Shown piece after piece: positions 44,510-55,666 of a stretch of 64,000 nucleotides of DNA. The stretch spans positions 1-64,000 of the forward strand of contig CALURO010000005.1 of the NCBI GenBank assembly GCA_944323205.1, in the 5' to 3' direction. A program made the translations under genes and the position numbers. The stretch comes from an uncultured Mucispirillum sp. GTDB lineage: Bacteria; Chrysiogenota; Deferribacteres; Deferribacterales; Mucispirillaceae. The stretch's first letter is position 1. Each line of letters opens with the position of its first letter. Under the pieces are notes generated by a model. It ran no database searches, was not told where the DNA came from, and worked only from the letters and a program-made list of their open reading frames with translations.

Positions 44510-46750
44510 ATGAAAGAAAACTTAACAATAGCTCTTGCTGGTAATCCAAATTCAGGCAAGACTACTATATATAATGCATTAACTGGGGCAAGGCAGCATA
44601 TAGGCAACTATCCTGGTGTTACTGTTGAAAAAAAAGAAAGTATAATCACATATAATAATCAAAAAGTAAAAATTATTGATTTACCGGGAACTTACAGTTT
44701 AACAGCATACTCTGTAGAAGAAGTTGTAGCAAGAAATGTTATTATTACTGAAAAACCAGATGTTGTTGTTGATATTATAGATTCTTCAAATTTAGAAAGA
44801 AATTTATATCTTGCTGTTCAACTTATGGAACTTAGAATACCACTTGTTTTTGTGTTTAATATGAAAGATATGGCACAGGAAATGGGTATTAAAATAGATA
44901 CTAAAAGCCTTTCTAATCTTTTTGGAGTACCTATAGTAGAAACAGTGGGCAGCAAAGGTGATGGTGTTAAAAATATACTTGATGAAGCAATAAAAGCCGC
45001 TCAAGTGCCTGATATAAAATATCCTGTAATAACTTATGATAAAGTAATAGAAAAATATGTTAATTCGGTTGAAGAATTAATTAAGCAGCATTCAGCTAAT
45101 ATCGAAAATTATAACACAAGATGGCTTGCTGTTAAGCTCTTAGAAGGTGATAAAGATGTAATGCAGACAGTTCCTTCTCCAATTGTGGCAGAAGAAGTTA
45201 AAAGAGCAGAGATAGATATAAATAAAATGCTTGGTGATTCACCAGAAACTGCAATAGCAAGTGCCAGATATGGTTTTATTTCTGGGGCATGTCAGGAATG
45301 TGTTACAACAACAGTTGAAGCGCGCCATAATATGAGTGATGCAATAGATTCTGTTTTAGTTAATAGAGTTCTTGGTATTCCTATATTTTTAGGTCTTATG
45401 TATTTAGTATTCCAGTTAACTTTCACTCTTGGTGACCCATTTATGGGCTGGATAGAGCAGTTTTTTGGATTTTTAGGTGATAAAGCAAGTGTACTTATAA
45501 CCCATGATTTACTCAGGTCTTTAATTGTTGACGGTATTATAGGTGGTGTTGGCGGTGTTATTGTATTTCTGCCAAATATTATCTTTCTGTTTATAGCAAT
45601 AGCCATACTTGAAGCCAGTGGATATATGGCGCGTGTTGCTTTTATTATGGATAAAGTTATGCATAAAATCGGTTTGCATGGTAAAAGTTTTATACCGTTT
45701 TTAATAGGTTTTGGCTGTTCTGTTCCTGCAATTATGGCAACAAGAACTCTTGATAACCAGAGAGATAGAATATTAACAATGCTTGTTACTCCGTTTATGA
45801 GCTGTGGTGCAAGGCTGCCTATATATTTACTTATCATTCCAGCATTTTTTGATAAAAATCAGGCGTTAATTTTATGGGTTATATACTTAATAGGTATTCT
45901 ATTAGCTATAGTTATAGCAAAAATATTAGGTATGACAGTATTAAAAGGTGAATCTGCCCCATTTGTAATGGAGCTGCCGCCGTACCGTATTCCTACATTA
46001 AAAGGTGTATTAATGCAGATGTGGGAACGCAGCTGGCTGTATCTTAAAAAAGCAGGTACAATCATTTTATTTGTATCTATTGTAATGTGGGCACTAACTG
46101 TGTTTCCATTATTCCCAGAAGAAAAAGCAGCTGAATATGAAAAAGGACTGCCAGAGTTAGAACAGGTTGTGGAAGAAAAAACTGCTGAGCTTGCAGAAAT
46201 TGGTTATGTAGTAATAACTGATGAAAATATGCAGGAAGCTGAAAGCATTAATTCAAAATTAAGCAATTTAGAGCTTACAAAAGCAGAAAAAATTGCAGCA
46301 GAGCTGGAAGTTGCTAATATGCAGATAGAAGATATTAATAATAAAGTAGCTGAAGCAGAGCTTGAATACAGTGCTGCTGGAAGAATTGGCAAATTTATAG
46401 AACCAGTACTTTCCCCTCTTGGCTTTGACTGGAAAATAGGTACAGCATTAATTGGTGCATTTGCTGCAAAAGAAGTGTTTGTTGCTCAGATGGGTATAGT
46501 GTATTCTCTTGGTGAAGCAGGAGAAGATTCTGAAGTATTAAGAGATAAGCTTCGTGAAAATTATTCTCCACTTGTAGGGTTTGCTATTATGGTATTTGCT
46601 CTTTTAAGTGCACCTTGTATGGCAACTTTTGCAATAGTAAAAAGAGAAAGTAACTCATGGAAATGGGCATTTTTCCAATTTTTTGGTATGACTTTTGTAG
46701 CATATATTATAACATTTATAATATATCAGACAGGACGACTTTTTATGTAA
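44510..46750 (+). CDS. feoB: Ferrous iron transporter FeoB
   Basis: About 746 residues from the ATG at 44510 (GAGG six bases upstream). The N-terminal G domain has GNPNSGKTT (11-19), DLPGTYSLTAYS and the NMKD motif; then a GDI-like domain and about eight membrane helices with the Gate motif containing GFGCSVPAIMATR. Between about 525 and 610 a helical, Glu-rich insertion of roughly 75 residues separates two membrane segments where most FeoB proteins are short. It follows the regulator/FeoA gene and precedes a Cys-rich partner. Confidence 0.95.
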   Translation: MKENLTIALAGNPNSGKTTIYNALTGARQHIGNYPGVTVEKKESIITYNNQKVKIIDLPGTYSLTAYSVEEVVARNVIITEKPDVVVDIIDSSNLERNLYLAVQLMELRIPLVFVFNMKDMAQEMGIKIDTKSLSNLFGVPIVETVGSKGDGVKNILDEAIKAAQVPDIKYPVITYDKVIEKYVNSVEELIKQHSANIENYNTRWLAVKLLEGDKDVMQTVPSPIVAEEVKRAEIDINKMLGDSPETAIASARYGFISGACQECVTTTVEARHNMSDAIDSVLVNRVLGIPIFLGLMYLVFQLTFTLGDPFMGWIEQFFGFLGDKASVLITHDLLRSLIVDGIIGGVGGVIVFLPNIIFLFIAIAILEASGYMARVAFIMDKVMHKIGLHGKSFIPFLIGFGCSVPAIMATRTLDNQRDRILTMLVTPFMSCGARLPIYLLIIPAFFDKNQALILWVIYLIGILLAIVIAKILGMTVLKGESAPFVMELPPYRIPTLKGVLMQMWERSWLYLKKAGTIILFVSIVMWALTVFPLFPEEKAAEYEKGLPELEQVVEEKTAELAEIGYVVITDENMQEAESINSKLSNLELTKAEKIAAELEVANMQIEDINNKVAEAELEYSAAGRIGKFIEPVLSPLGFDWKIGTALIGAFAAKEVFVAQMGIVYSLGEAGEDSEVLRDKLRENYSPLVGFAIMVFALLSAPCMATFAIVKRESNSWKWAFFQFFGMTFVAYIITFIIYQTGRLFM

Positions 46751-46766
46751 CATAAGGAGGTATTTT

Positions 46767-46937
46767 ATGTTAGGAAATATTATTGTAATATTAATAGTTT
46801 TACTGGCTGCTTTTATAAGCATCAGAAAAATATATAAAACATTAACAGGCAAATCAGGCTGTTCATGTGCATGCGGCAGTTCTAATGGAGGTGTTTCTTC
46901 ATGCTGCAGCTCATCATGCCAGATAAAAAGCAAATAA
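46767..46937 (+). CDS. FeoB-associated Cys-rich membrane protein
   Basis: 56 residues: a membrane helix (about 5-20), then a Cys-rich tail with seven cysteines (GCSCACGSS, SSCCSSSCQ). An AAGGAGG site lies six bases before the ATG, 16 bases after feoB. Small proteins of this layout always follow feoB in many anaerobes and are thought to help FeoB, as FeoC does elsewhere. Confidence 0.88.
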   Translation: MLGNIIVILIVLLAAFISIRKIYKTLTGKSGCSCACGSSNGGVSSCCSSSCQIKSK

Positions 46938-46949
46938 GCGATTAATTTT

Positions 46950-46986
46950 AAACCTGCTCATAAATAAAAGGGCAGGTTTTTCTTTT
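46950..46986 (+). terminator. Terminator of the feo operon
   Basis: AAACCTGC pairs with GCAGGTTT (46972-46979) around a 14-base loop, followed by TTTCTTTTT. Confidence 0.85.
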
Positions 46987-47080
46987 TAAAAAATATTTAA
47001 CTTTTTTTAAATTCTTTATTGATTTTATTTTAGAAAAATATATATTAAATCTTTTACTACTATAAGGAGCTGAAATATTT

Positions 47081-48790
47081 ATGGCACGGTTTACTTCATC
47101 AATGCTCGAACAGATTAGGCTGATAAATATTATATCTATTATAGAGCCTTATGTAGAACTGCGCAGTAAAGGCAGGGATTTATGGGGACTTTGTCCGTTT
47201 CATAATGAAAAATCTCCATCTTTTAAAGTAGATAGTGAAAAAGGTTTTTTTAAATGTTTTGGCTGTGATGCAAAAGGTGATGGCATTACTTTTATAATGC
47301 GCAGGCTTGGTTTTTCATACCATGATGCAGTTATATATCTGGCAGAAAAATATGGTATTAATGTAGAATATGATGGAAAAGAAAATAGTCATTCTAAGGA
47401 TATTATATCTCTGCATGATGAAATACAGAAGATTTCACGGAAACTTTTTTATACAAGTGCTGGTGAAGAGGCTAGAAAATATATTTCAGACCGTAGTTTT
47501 AATGATGATGATTTTAATGCATTTGGTATAGGTTTTCTTTCCTCAGATGTGGATTATTCTGCAGTTTATAAAATGTTTCCAAAAGATATACTTTATAATT
47601 CAGGTTTTTTTAAAGAATCAAAATATGGTGTTCCATATGCTAGATTTTTTAACAGACTAATGCTGCCTATTAAAAATGTAACAGGTTCAATAGCAGCTTT
47701 TGCAGGCAGAAGTTTAGACGGTTCTAATCCAAAATATTTAAATTCAGCGGAAAGTTCTGTATTTCATAAAGGATATACTTTATTTAATATAGATAAAGCA
47801 AAAGACGCTATGAAACAAAGTAGAAATGCACTTATTGTAGAAGGTTATTTTGATGTAATGCGTCTTTATAAAAGTGGTTTTAAAAATGCAGTTGCACCTA
47901 TGGGGACAGCTTTAACTCATGAGCAGATAGCTCTTTTAAAAAGGTATGCTGAAGAAATTACTGTTATGTTTGACGGTGACAGTGCTGGAGAAAAGGCAGC
48001 ATTTAGAAGCCTTGAAAGATTTGCAGAAAGCGGGCTTTTCCCAAAAGTAGTTTTTTTACCACAGACTGATGACCCTGACAGTTATATATTAAATTATGGA
48101 GTAGATAGTTTTAAATCATTATATGATAAACGGGAAGATTTATTTATACATATGATTAAAAGACTGGCACTTTCTGCCAAAAATGATTTTAATATAAAAC
48201 TTGTAAGGTTTAAATCGGTAAAAGATATGCTTGCAAAAATAGAAAATCTGCACATGAGAGATTATTATATTGACGCTTCAGCAGATATATTTGGTTTGAA
48301 AAAAGAAAATATTCAAGAAGAATTAGCTGTAAACCGATATAAGAAAAATGTTGTCATAAATAAATCAGTTAATAAGAACTTATACTTATGCGAGATGGAT
48401 TTTGTAGCATGCTTATCTCATTTACCAGTAGATATCATTGATGGACTTCTTGCTGATATGAATCTGGAAATGATAAATAATGATGAAATCAAAAGTATTT
48501 TAAAAAAAATACTTGAATTTTTACCAAAAATTTTGGATATTAAGGACATTACGCATGAATTAGGGAGTCAATTTGTAGAGCTTGCAATGCGAGAAATTGC
48601 AGAAGATAATGCTTATGATGAAGCACTGAAAAATAAACGGCAGATTGAACTTAATTATTTAAAAAAGCGTCAGAGTGAGTTGATAGATTTAATGCGTGCA
48701 ACCACTGACAAAGCAGAACAAATCAGTATTTTGCAGGAGCTGAATAATCTTACAAAACTGATTGCAGGCAAAAATAAGGAAGGTGAATAA
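47081..48790 (+). CDS. dnaG: DNA primase
   Basis: 569 residues. The CHC2 zinc finger is Cys38, His41, Cys59 and Cys62 (CPFH...CFGC). The Toprim core has [11 protein letters not shown] and [13 protein letters not shown]. The C-terminal helicase-binding domain is helical. The start has AAGGAGC. The gene is followed 5 bases later by rpoD, the classic dnaG-rpoD macromolecular synthesis pair; rpsU is not adjacent. Confidence 0.96.
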   Translation: MARFTSSMLEQIRLINIISIIEPYVELRSKGRDLWGLCPFHNEKSPSFKVDSEKGFFKCFGCDAKGDGITFIMRRLGFSYHDAVIYLAEKYGINVEYDGKENSHSKDIISLHDEIQKISRKLFYTSAGEEARKYISDRSFNDDDFNAFGIGFLSSDVDYSAVYKMFPKDILYNSGFFKESKYGVPYARFFNRLMLPIKNVTGSIAAFAGRSLDGSNPKYLNSAESSVFHKGYTLFNIDKAKDAMKQSRNALIVEGYFDVMRLYKSGFKNAVAPMGTALTHEQIALLKRYAEEITVMFDGDSAGEKAAFRSLERFAESGLFPKVVFLPQTDDPDSYILNYGVDSFKSLYDKREDLFIHMIKRLALSAKNDFNIKLVRFKSVKDMLAKIENLHMRDYYIDASADIFGLKKENIQEELAVNRYKKNVVINKSVNKNLYLCEMDFVACLSHLPVDIIDGLLADMNLEMINNDEIKSILKKILEFLPKILDIKDITHELGSQFVELAMREIAEDNAYDEALKNKRQIELNYLKKRQSELIDLMRATTDKAEQISILQELNNLTKLIAGKNKEGE

Positions 48791-48795
48791 ATTTT

Positions 48796-50616
48796 ATGTC
48801 AAAGAAGATCAAACTACCTGAAGTAAAACAATTAATCACCCTGGGTAAAGAAAAAGGGTTTCTTACTTTTGATGAGATTAATGATGCTCTGCCAGAAGAT
48901 GCAGCAACAAGTGATTTTCTTGATGAGATAATAACATTACTTTCACAGCTTAAAATAGATGTTATAGATAATAAAAGTAAAAAAGGAAATATTTTTCCTA
49001 CAAATGTTGTAATAGATGATGAAGATGATGAAGATGGCATATCATCTATTGATGGAGAATATCAGGAAGATGGTGAAGATATTTTAAGCACTGATGACCC
49101 TGTAAGACTTTATTTAAAAGAAATGGGAAATATTCCGCTTTTAAACAGAGAAGATGAAGTTAATGTTGCAAAAGAAATTAAAAAAGGACAGAGAAAAGTA
49201 ATAAAAGCAATTCTTTCTTTCCCATCAACAGCAACTAAGTTTATGGAATTTTCAGAATGTGTTAAAAATGATACAAAGCGCCTTAAAGATATTATAGATA
49301 TAGAAGAAGACGATATTGAAATGGAGCAGCTTCAGGAAGATTTTGAAGAAATGGACGAAGAAGCTGTTAAAGAAATCAAAGATAATAAAGAAGCTCAGCT
49401 AAAAGCTCAATTTTTTGACACTATTGATGAAATAGTTAATAGACTTCGTGAAGATATTATTTTATCTGAAGAATATAGAAAAAATGCTAAAAATATGTCT
49501 GTTGATGAACAACAAAATAAAAAAGCAGAGTTAGAAGCATCAATTGAAGAATTAACTGATAAACTTCTTGATATTAAAGTAAATTTTACTACTATTAATG
49601 AAATATCTCAAGATATTAAAATAATTTATAATGCAGTTCAAGAAAGTATTTATGAACTTAATAAAGTTGCTAAAATTTTAAAAGTAGACACATCTTATAT
49701 GTTCAGCATCACTCAGGAAGAAATAACTGTTATTACATCTAATCAAGGAATGCGTGAAAAAGAAATAAATACTATAATTAACAAGCATGCTAAGATACTT
49801 GAAAAAATTAATACGCATTATAATGATATTGGTATAGAAAAAGAAGAGTTTGAGCAGATATATGAAAGCCTTTTAGAAGGTGAACATGTAACAGATAGTG
49901 CAAAATCTAAACTTATAGAAGCTAACCTTAGGCTTGTTGTAAGTATTGCTAAAAAGTATACAAACAGGGGTCTGCAGTTTCTTGATTTAATTCAGGAAGG
50001 CAATATTGGGCTTATGAAAGCCGTTGAAAAGTTTGATTATTCAAAGGGGTATAAATTTTCAACTTATGCTACATGGTGGATTAGGCAGGCTATTACAAGA
50101 GCTATTGCAGACCAGGCACGCACAATCCGTATACCTGTTCATATGATAGAAACTATCAATAAAATGATGAAAGTTACTCGTAATCTCCAGCAGGATTTAG
50201 GTAGAGAACCAACACCAGAAGAAATCTCTGAAAAGATGGATATACCTGTTGAAAAAATTAAAAAAGTTATGAAAATAGCAAAAGAGCCAGTGTCTCTTGA
50301 AACTCCAATAGGTGAAGATGATGATTCAAGTCTTGGAGATTTTATTGAAGATAAATCTGCTAAAAATCCGTCTGATGAAGTTACTTATTTAAAATTAAAA
50401 GAGCATACAAGAAATATACTTGATACATTATCTCCAAGAGAAGCAAGTGTATTAAGGCTAAGGTTTGGTATTGACTGTGACTCTGACCATACATTAGAAG
50501 AAGTTGGTAAAAAGTTTACAGTAACAAGAGAGCGTATTAGGCAGATAGAAGCAAAAGCTCTGCGTAAATTAAGGCATCCTACAAGAAGCCGTATTATGAG
50601 AACATTTACTGATTAA
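48796..50616 (+). CDS. rpoD: Primary sigma factor (sigma-70)
   Basis: 606 residues with sigma region 1.1 at the N-terminus, [12 protein letters not shown] as region 1.2, a long acidic helical non-conserved region (about 160-365), then region 2 ([32 protein letters not shown]), region 3 and region 4 with its HTH ([24 protein letters not shown]). All regions are intact, so this is the housekeeping sigma factor. Promoters with TTGACA/TATAAT in the window fit. Confidence 0.97.
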   Translation: MSKKIKLPEVKQLITLGKEKGFLTFDEINDALPEDAATSDFLDEIITLLSQLKIDVIDNKSKKGNIFPTNVVIDDEDDEDGISSIDGEYQEDGEDILSTDDPVRLYLKEMGNIPLLNREDEVNVAKEIKKGQRKVIKAILSFPSTATKFMEFSECVKNDTKRLKDIIDIEEDDIEMEQLQEDFEEMDEEAVKEIKDNKEAQLKAQFFDTIDEIVNRLREDIILSEEYRKNAKNMSVDEQQNKKAELEASIEELTDKLLDIKVNFTTINEISQDIKIIYNAVQESIYELNKVAKILKVDTSYMFSITQEEITVITSNQGMREKEINTIINKHAKILEKINTHYNDIGIEKEEFEQIYESLLEGEHVTDSAKSKLIEANLRLVVSIAKKYTNRGLQFLDLIQEGNIGLMKAVEKFDYSKGYKFSTYATWWIRQAITRAIADQARTIRIPVHMIETINKMMKVTRNLQQDLGREPTPEEISEKMDIPVEKIKKVMKIAKEPVSLETPIGEDDDSSLGDFIEDKSAKNPSDEVTYLKLKEHTRNILDTLSPREASVLRLRFGIDCDSDHTLEEVGKKFTVTRERIRQIEAKALRKLRHPTRSRIMRTFTD

Positions 50617-50619
50617 TAT

Positions 50620-51090
50620 ATGAATTTATATTATTATACATACAATACAGTTATAGGCAGCTTAAATATTACTGCTGATGATTTTTATATAAGATATATT
50701 TCTGTAGGAAAATATAAAAATGATAGTCATATATTAAAAGAAACAGAAATAATTAACAATGCTTTTAAACAGATAAATGAATATTTTAATGGAAGCCGTA
50801 AAAAATTTAGTTTAAACATTAAATATGAAGGCACTTTATTTCAGCAGAAAGTATGGAAGTCTCTATTAAATATTCCTTATGGTAATACAATATCTTATAA
50901 AGAGCTGGCAGAAGCAGTTTCTTCTCCAAAAGCATACAGGGCAGCAGGATCTGCATGTGGAAAAAATCCGCTGCCAGTTATTATTCCATGCCATAGAGTA
51001 ATTCATTCTAATGGAAGTGTATCTGGTTATGCACTTGGTGCAGATATTAAAGTATTTTTATTAAATTTAGAAAAAAATAGTCTGGAATAA
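50620..51090 (+). CDS. ogt: O6-methylguanine-DNA methyltransferase
   Basis: 156 residues with the active-site Cys124 in VIIPCHRVI, the DNA-binding helix AYRAAGSACGKNP, and a C-terminal end with YALGADIKVFLL. It transfers alkyl groups from O6-alkylguanine to itself. It starts 4 bases after rpoD, so it is probably cotranscribed. Weak ribosome site, hence coupling. Confidence 0.93.
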   Translation: MNLYYYTYNTVIGSLNITADDFYIRYISVGKYKNDSHILKETEIINNAFKQINEYFNGSRKKFSLNIKYEGTLFQQKVWKSLLNIPYGNTISYKELAEAVSSPKAYRAAGSACGKNPLPVIIPCHRVIHSNGSVSGYALGADIKVFLLNLEKNSLE

Positions 51091-51160
51091 TAAAAATTAT
51101 TGCAATTTAAAATTTATTATAGTAAACTTTTTTTCGTAAAAAATGAAAAGAGTATACTAT

Positions 51161-51370
51161 ATGAAATTAAGCGCAAGAAACCAATTAAAAGGCACTATAA
51201 AAGAAATTGAAAATGGTGCAGTTAATGCTATTGTTAAATTAGATATTGGCGGAGGTAATATTATTTCTGCTACTATATCTATGGATGCTGTTAAATCATT
51301 AAATTTAGCAGTAGACAAAGAGGCTTATGCAGTTATTAAATCTACATCTGTAATGGTTGGTGTAGAATAA
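51161..51370 (+). CDS. Molybdenum-binding TOBE protein (molbindin)
   Basis: 69 residues forming a single Mop/TOBE domain: SARNQLKGTI at the N-terminus and AVIKSTSVMVGV at the C-terminus, as in Clostridium molbindins, which store molybdate as oligomers. I use the ATG at 51161, since the earlier in-frame ATG at 51143 does not fit the family's beginning. It links to the molybdoenzyme and TorD genes elsewhere in the window. A TATACT lies just before the start. Confidence 0.9.
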   Translation: MKLSARNQLKGTIKEIENGAVNAIVKLDIGGGNIISATISMDAVKSLNLAVDKEAYAVIKSTSVMVGVE

Positions 51371-51378
51371 TTATATAT

Positions 51379-51462
51379 GCCGAAATGGTGGAACTGGTAG
51401 ACACGCAGGTTTCAGGTACCTGTGGGGTAACACCTGTGGGGGTTCAAATCCCCCTTTCGGCA
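51379..51462 (+). tRNA. tRNA-Leu (CAG anticodon)
   Basis: Acceptor stem GCCGAAA pairs with TTTCGGC (51455-51461), with A as discriminator. The anticodon arm CAGGT-TTCAGGT-ACCTG gives CAG. The long variable arm (GGGGTAACACC) marks a class II tRNA, and the T arm GGGGG-TTCAAAT-CCCCC is perfect. CCA is not encoded. Confidence 0.95.
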
Positions 51463-51555
51463 TTTTATACAATATATATAATTTAGTTTATTTAATAAAA
51501 TATTTTATATATAGTGTATAGTCTTAATAATAATAGTGTGTGAGGTACAGTAATA

Positions 51556-52581
51556 ATGCCAATGAATTTTATGTACAATATGTTTTCAAGTGATTTAGCT
51601 GTTGATTTAGGCACAGCTAATACTCTTATATATGTTAAAGGCAGAGGTGTTGTTTCAAGCGAGCCGTCTGTTGTTGCTATAAACAGTAATACAAAAGAAA
51701 TCTTAGCTATTGGTCAGGAAGCAAAAAATATGCTTGGTAGAACTCCAGCTAATATTAGTGCTGTAAGACCAATGAAAGATGGTGTTATTGCAGATTATGA
51801 TACTACTGAAAAAATGATTAGATATTTTATTCTTAAAGTCCATAACCGTAGAAGTCTTGTTCGTCCTAGAATGGTCATATGTATTCCATCAGGTGTTACT
51901 CAGGTAGAAAAAAGAGCAGTTAAAGATTCTGCAATTCAAGCAGGAGCAAGAGAAGTATACTTAATAGAAGAGCCTATGGCTGCTGCTATTGGTGCCGGGC
52001 TTCCTATTCAAGAGCCATCAGGTAATATGGTTGTAGATATAGGTGGTGGCACTACAGAAGTTGCTGTTATATCTTTATCTGGTATTGTTTATGCAAATTC
52101 TGTTAGAGTTGGCGGTGATGAAATGGACGATAATATTGTCAATTATATTAAACGCCAATATAATCTTTTAATAGGAACTGCTACTGCAGAGGATTTAAAA
52201 ATCAAGCTTGGTTCAGCTTTCCCATTAGAAAATGAGATTAAAACAGAAATTAAAGGTCGTGATTTAGTTACAGGTATTCCTAAAACAATAGAAATATCTG
52301 ATTCTGAAATTAGAGAAGCACTTAAAGAAGCTATTGCAAAAATTGTTGATGCTGTTCGTATAGCATTAGAGCAGACACCACCAGAACTTTCAGCAGATAT
52401 TGTTGATAGAGGTATTGTTTTAACTGGTGGCGGAGCATTACTTAAAAATCTTGATAAACGCTTATCTCATGAAACAGGTTTACCTATTATAGTTTCTGAT
52501 GACCCACTTAAAGCAGTTGCTTTAGGTTCAGGTAAAGTGCTTGATGATATAGAACTGCTTAAAAAGGTTGCTGTAGAATAA
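51556..52581 (+). CDS. mreB: Rod-shape actin homologue MreB
   Basis: 341 residues with the MreB markers [33 protein letters not shown] and [12 protein letters not shown]. It polymerises at the inner membrane and guides lateral wall synthesis. First gene of a five-gene morphogenesis run (mreB-mreC-mreD-mrdA-rodA). It starts at an ATG (MPMNFMY) preceded by GAGGTAC. Confidence 0.97.
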   Translation: MPMNFMYNMFSSDLAVDLGTANTLIYVKGRGVVSSEPSVVAINSNTKEILAIGQEAKNMLGRTPANISAVRPMKDGVIADYDTTEKMIRYFILKVHNRRSLVRPRMVICIPSGVTQVEKRAVKDSAIQAGAREVYLIEEPMAAAIGAGLPIQEPSGNMVVDIGGGTTEVAVISLSGIVYANSVRVGGDEMDDNIVNYIKRQYNLLIGTATAEDLKIKLGSAFPLENEIKTEIKGRDLVTGIPKTIEISDSEIREALKEAIAKIVDAVRIALEQTPPELSADIVDRGIVLTGGGALLKNLDKRLSHETGLPIIVSDDPLKAVALGSGKVLDDIELLKKVAVE

Positions 52582-52584
52582 CAA

Positions 52585-53382
52585 ATGTTTAAATGGAAAA
52601 GGCTGTTTCTTGTAATCATTATTATACTGCTTGTTATAATAGTTCAGGCAAGGAATATTAATGTTGAAGGTCCATTTCGTGGTTTATTAGGTAATATATT
52701 AAATCCAGCTGTTTTTCTTACGAATAAAGTATTTTCTGGTATTGGTAATATTTGGAATTCTTACATTAATTTAGTAAATGTTCAGAAAGAAAATAAAGAG
52801 TATAAGAAGTTAATTGATAATTTAACTCTTGAAAATACTTTATTATCAGAAAAGTTAAGCCAAAGTGAAAGATTACAGACTCTTCTAAGATTATACCGAA
52901 CTTATGATTTTAAACAAATGCCGGCTAATGTTATTGGTGTAAGTGATGGATATGTTAAAAATATAGTTATTGATGCAGGAAATCTAGATGGTGTTGAAAA
53001 AAATGATCCTGTTATAGGGTTTCAAGGATTAGTTGGAAGAGTATCTAATACTTATGCAACTACAAGTGAAGTAGATGTTATATTAAATATTTCATCAAAT
53101 GTTAGTGTAATGAACAGCAGAACGCGTGTATCTGGTATTATGCGTGGCGATGGAAAAGGCCGTTTGTATGTTGATTATTATGACAGATTAGATGATGTGC
53201 GTGTTGGTGATGTATTTGTTACATCAGGGCTTGGAATGTTATACCCAAAAGGTATAAGGATAGGTAAAGTATCGGAAATTGTTCGTGACAATACTGGTCT
53301 TTTTCAGAAGGTATTCATAGAACAGTCCGAAGATTTTTATAAATTGGAACATGTTTTCGTTGTTAAAAATAATTCAAAATAG
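52585..53382 (+). CDS. mreC: Rod-shape protein MreC
   Basis: 265 residues: one membrane helix at about 5-22, a coiled coil about 65-105 and the beta-barrel periplasmic domain (ANVIGVSDGYVKNIVIDAG, GFQGLVGRVS, GDVFVTSGLGMLYPKGIRIGKV). It starts four bases after mreB and overlaps mreD by 32 bases. Confidence 0.95.
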   Translation: MFKWKRLFLVIIIILLVIIVQARNINVEGPFRGLLGNILNPAVFLTNKVFSGIGNIWNSYINLVNVQKENKEYKKLIDNLTLENTLLSEKLSQSERLQTLLRLYRTYDFKQMPANVIGVSDGYVKNIVIDAGNLDGVEKNDPVIGFQGLVGRVSNTYATTSEVDVILNISSNVSVMNSRTRVSGIMRGDGKGRLYVDYYDRLDDVRVGDVFVTSGLGMLYPKGIRIGKVSEIVRDNTGLFQKVFIEQSEDFYKLEHVFVVKNNSK

Positions 53383-53839
53383 ATATGTATTTATTATTTT
53401 AATACTAATTTTATGTTATGTATTATCCTATACTACATTTCATTTTTTATCAAATGTTAATTATGCTGTTATTATTTATATGCTTATTTCTTATAAAATA
53501 AATGAAGAAACATATTTACCTTATTCTATTATTTTTGGTCTATATTCTGATTATTTAACTGATTCATATATTGGTTTAAATGTATTATTTTTTCTATTTT
53601 TATCTATAATAAAAATGTTTGCGGAATATAAGTTTGATTTAAAAACATCTTTTTCGTTAGTTATATTTAGTATGCTTGCGATATTATCATATAATTTATT
53701 CTTTTCTATTATATTAGGTTATAATATTATTTTATCATCTTTATATATATTAAAAATAACTATAATTGATTTTATTATTTACCTTATTATTTATTACTTA
53801 ATGGAGTTTGGAAGTGCTTTTCGCAGCATTAAAAGATGA
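53351..53839 (+). CDS. mreD: Rod-shape membrane protein MreD
   Basis: 162 residues with about five membrane segments and very high Ile/Phe/Tyr content. Sequence is weakly conserved, but position between mreC and the PBP2 gene and topology fit MreD. It overlaps both neighbours (32 bases with mreC and about 30 with mrdA). Confidence 0.82.
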   Translation: MFSLLKIIQNRYVFIILILILCYVLSYTTFHFLSNVNYAVIIYMLISYKINEETYLPYSIIFGLYSDYLTDSYIGLNVLFFLFLSIIKMFAEYKFDLKTSFSLVIFSMLAILSYNLFFSIILGYNIILSSLYILKITIIDFIIYLIIYYLMEFGSAFRSIKR

Positions 53840-55655
53840 CCTTTTAGGTTATTATAGAAAAAGAATTATATTGTTTTTTGCAATTTTTGTATTTATTGCT
53901 TGTATTTTGTTTGCAAGACTATTTATTTTACAGGTTATACAATACGAACAGCTTTCTGTTGATGCAAACAGAAATAGAATAATAACAAGGGATATAATTG
54001 CAGAAAGAGGTTTTATATATGATTCTAAAATGAAACTTCTTGTAAGCAATACTCCATCTTATGACCTTGTATTAAATAAAGATGAAATAAGGCGTGGTGA
54101 TGATGTAATTGGTATGCTTAAACGAGTGCAGCAGGTTGTTGATTTTGATATGAATAAAGTCATAAAGGACTTAAACGATAAGAAAGTGCCTTCCGTTTTA
54201 ATTAGTAGAGGTTTGAATATATCTGATATCGCATATTTTGAAGAATATGCAGATAATTTTGCTGGTTTAAGTGTTGAGCTGCACTCTGTAAGAAAATATG
54301 CAGATGGACTTTCTTTCAGCCATATTTTAGGTTATGTAAGTGAAGCAACCCCTTATGATATAGAAAAAAATAAAGAAATATATAAGCGTGGCAGCTACAT
54401 TGGAACAATGGGTGTAGAGCTGCAGTATGAAGATGAACTTCGTGGAAATCCAGGCTCTATGGAAATTGAAAGAGATGCAAGAGGAAGAATTGTTAATATA
54501 TTGAAGGAAGATAATGCAACAGCAGGCAATGACCTTGTTTTAACAATAGATGCAGAATTACAGCAGTATTCAGCAGAAGTTATGGAAAATAAAAAAGGTG
54601 CTGTTGTTGTTTTAGATATTACTGATAATTCTCTTCTGACTTTATACTCAGCACCGAGTTATGATTTAAATATGTTTACTCCATATCTTAATGAAACAGA
54701 GTGGGAGAGAATACATAGAGATAAAAGAAGTCCTTTAATTAATAGACCTATTGAAGGTCAGTATTCTCCAGGCTCTGTTTATAAAGTCGCTATGGCTTTA
54801 GCTGGTTTTGAAGAAAAAGCAGTAACAACTGAAACTACTTATAAATGTTTAGGTATATTTCATTTAAATTCATATTTTTCATACAGATGCTGGAAAAGAG
54901 CTGGTCATGGTAAAGTAAATATGCAGGAAGCTCTAGCCCAGTCATGTGATATTTATTTTTATAATTTAGGTCTTGCTCTTGATATTGATAAAATGGAATA
55001 TTATTCAAAAATTTTATCACTGGGAGAATATACCGGCATAGACTTACCGAATGAAAAAACAGGTATTTTTCCATCAAGAAAGTGGAAAAAAACAGCAAGA
55101 AGTGATATTTGGTATCCTGGAGATACTGTTAATACATCTATTGGACAGGGTTATATGACCGCAACACCATTACAGATAGGTGTTATGATGAGTGGTGTAT
55201 TTAATGGTGGTAAAATATATAAACCTAGAATCTTAAAAGGTATTATAGACCAGACTACTGGTGAATATATTGAAAAAGAATCAGAATTAAAGCATCAGAT
55301 AGATGTATCAAAAGAAATACAGGATAATATAATGGCTGGTTTAATTGATGCAGTATATAAAAGAGGTGGTACTTCAGGCAGAGCAAAAATGAAAGAAATG
55401 AAAATAGGTGGCAAAACTGGAACTGCTCAAGTTGTAAGTGCAAAAGTAACTGAAAAATATGAAAAAGATGAAATACCAGAAGAGTATAGAGACCATGCTT
55501 GGTTTACAGGTGTTTTTCCAGCACGGGACCCTAAATATGTCATAGTTGTTTTAGCAGAAAATAGTGGCGGTGGAGGTGTAAGTGCTGCTCCAATAGGTGG
55601 TAAAGTTATAAAAAAAATGCTTGATATGGGATATGTTACCCCAGATGAAAACTAA
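53808..55655 (+). CDS. mrdA: Penicillin-binding protein 2 (elongasome transpeptidase)
   Basis: 615 residues from a TTG at 53808; a GTG at 53814 with GGAG seven bases upstream may be the real start. One membrane helix at about 20-42, a PBP dimerisation domain, then the transpeptidase with SxxK at Ser323-Lys326, SCD as the SxN-type motif (AQSCDIYFYN) and KTG at 536-538. It cross-links lateral wall peptidoglycan with RodA. Confidence 0.95.
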   Translation: MEVLFAALKDDLLGYYRKRIILFFAIFVFIACILFARLFILQVIQYEQLSVDANRNRIITRDIIAERGFIYDSKMKLLVSNTPSYDLVLNKDEIRRGDDVIGMLKRVQQVVDFDMNKVIKDLNDKKVPSVLISRGLNISDIAYFEEYADNFAGLSVELHSVRKYADGLSFSHILGYVSEATPYDIEKNKEIYKRGSYIGTMGVELQYEDELRGNPGSMEIERDARGRIVNILKEDNATAGNDLVLTIDAELQQYSAEVMENKKGAVVVLDITDNSLLTLYSAPSYDLNMFTPYLNETEWERIHRDKRSPLINRPIEGQYSPGSVYKVAMALAGFEEKAVTTETTYKCLGIFHLNSYFSYRCWKRAGHGKVNMQEALAQSCDIYFYNLGLALDIDKMEYYSKILSLGEYTGIDLPNEKTGIFPSRKWKKTARSDIWYPGDTVNTSIGQGYMTATPLQIGVMMSGVFNGGKIYKPRILKGIIDQTTGEYIEKESELKHQIDVSKEIQDNIMAGLIDAVYKRGGTSGRAKMKEMKIGGKTGTAQVVSAKVTEKYEKDEIPEEYRDHAWFTGVFPARDPKYVIVVLAENSGGGGVSAAPIGGKVIKKMLDMGYVTPDEN

Positions 55656-55666
55656 AAGGTTAGTAT

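Noticed and set aside
45292-45837. Long minus-strand reading frame opposite feoB
   Set aside because: It is an antisense shadow of conserved feoB codons with no start signal or family match; the same holds for the frames opposite clpB, rpoD and valS.
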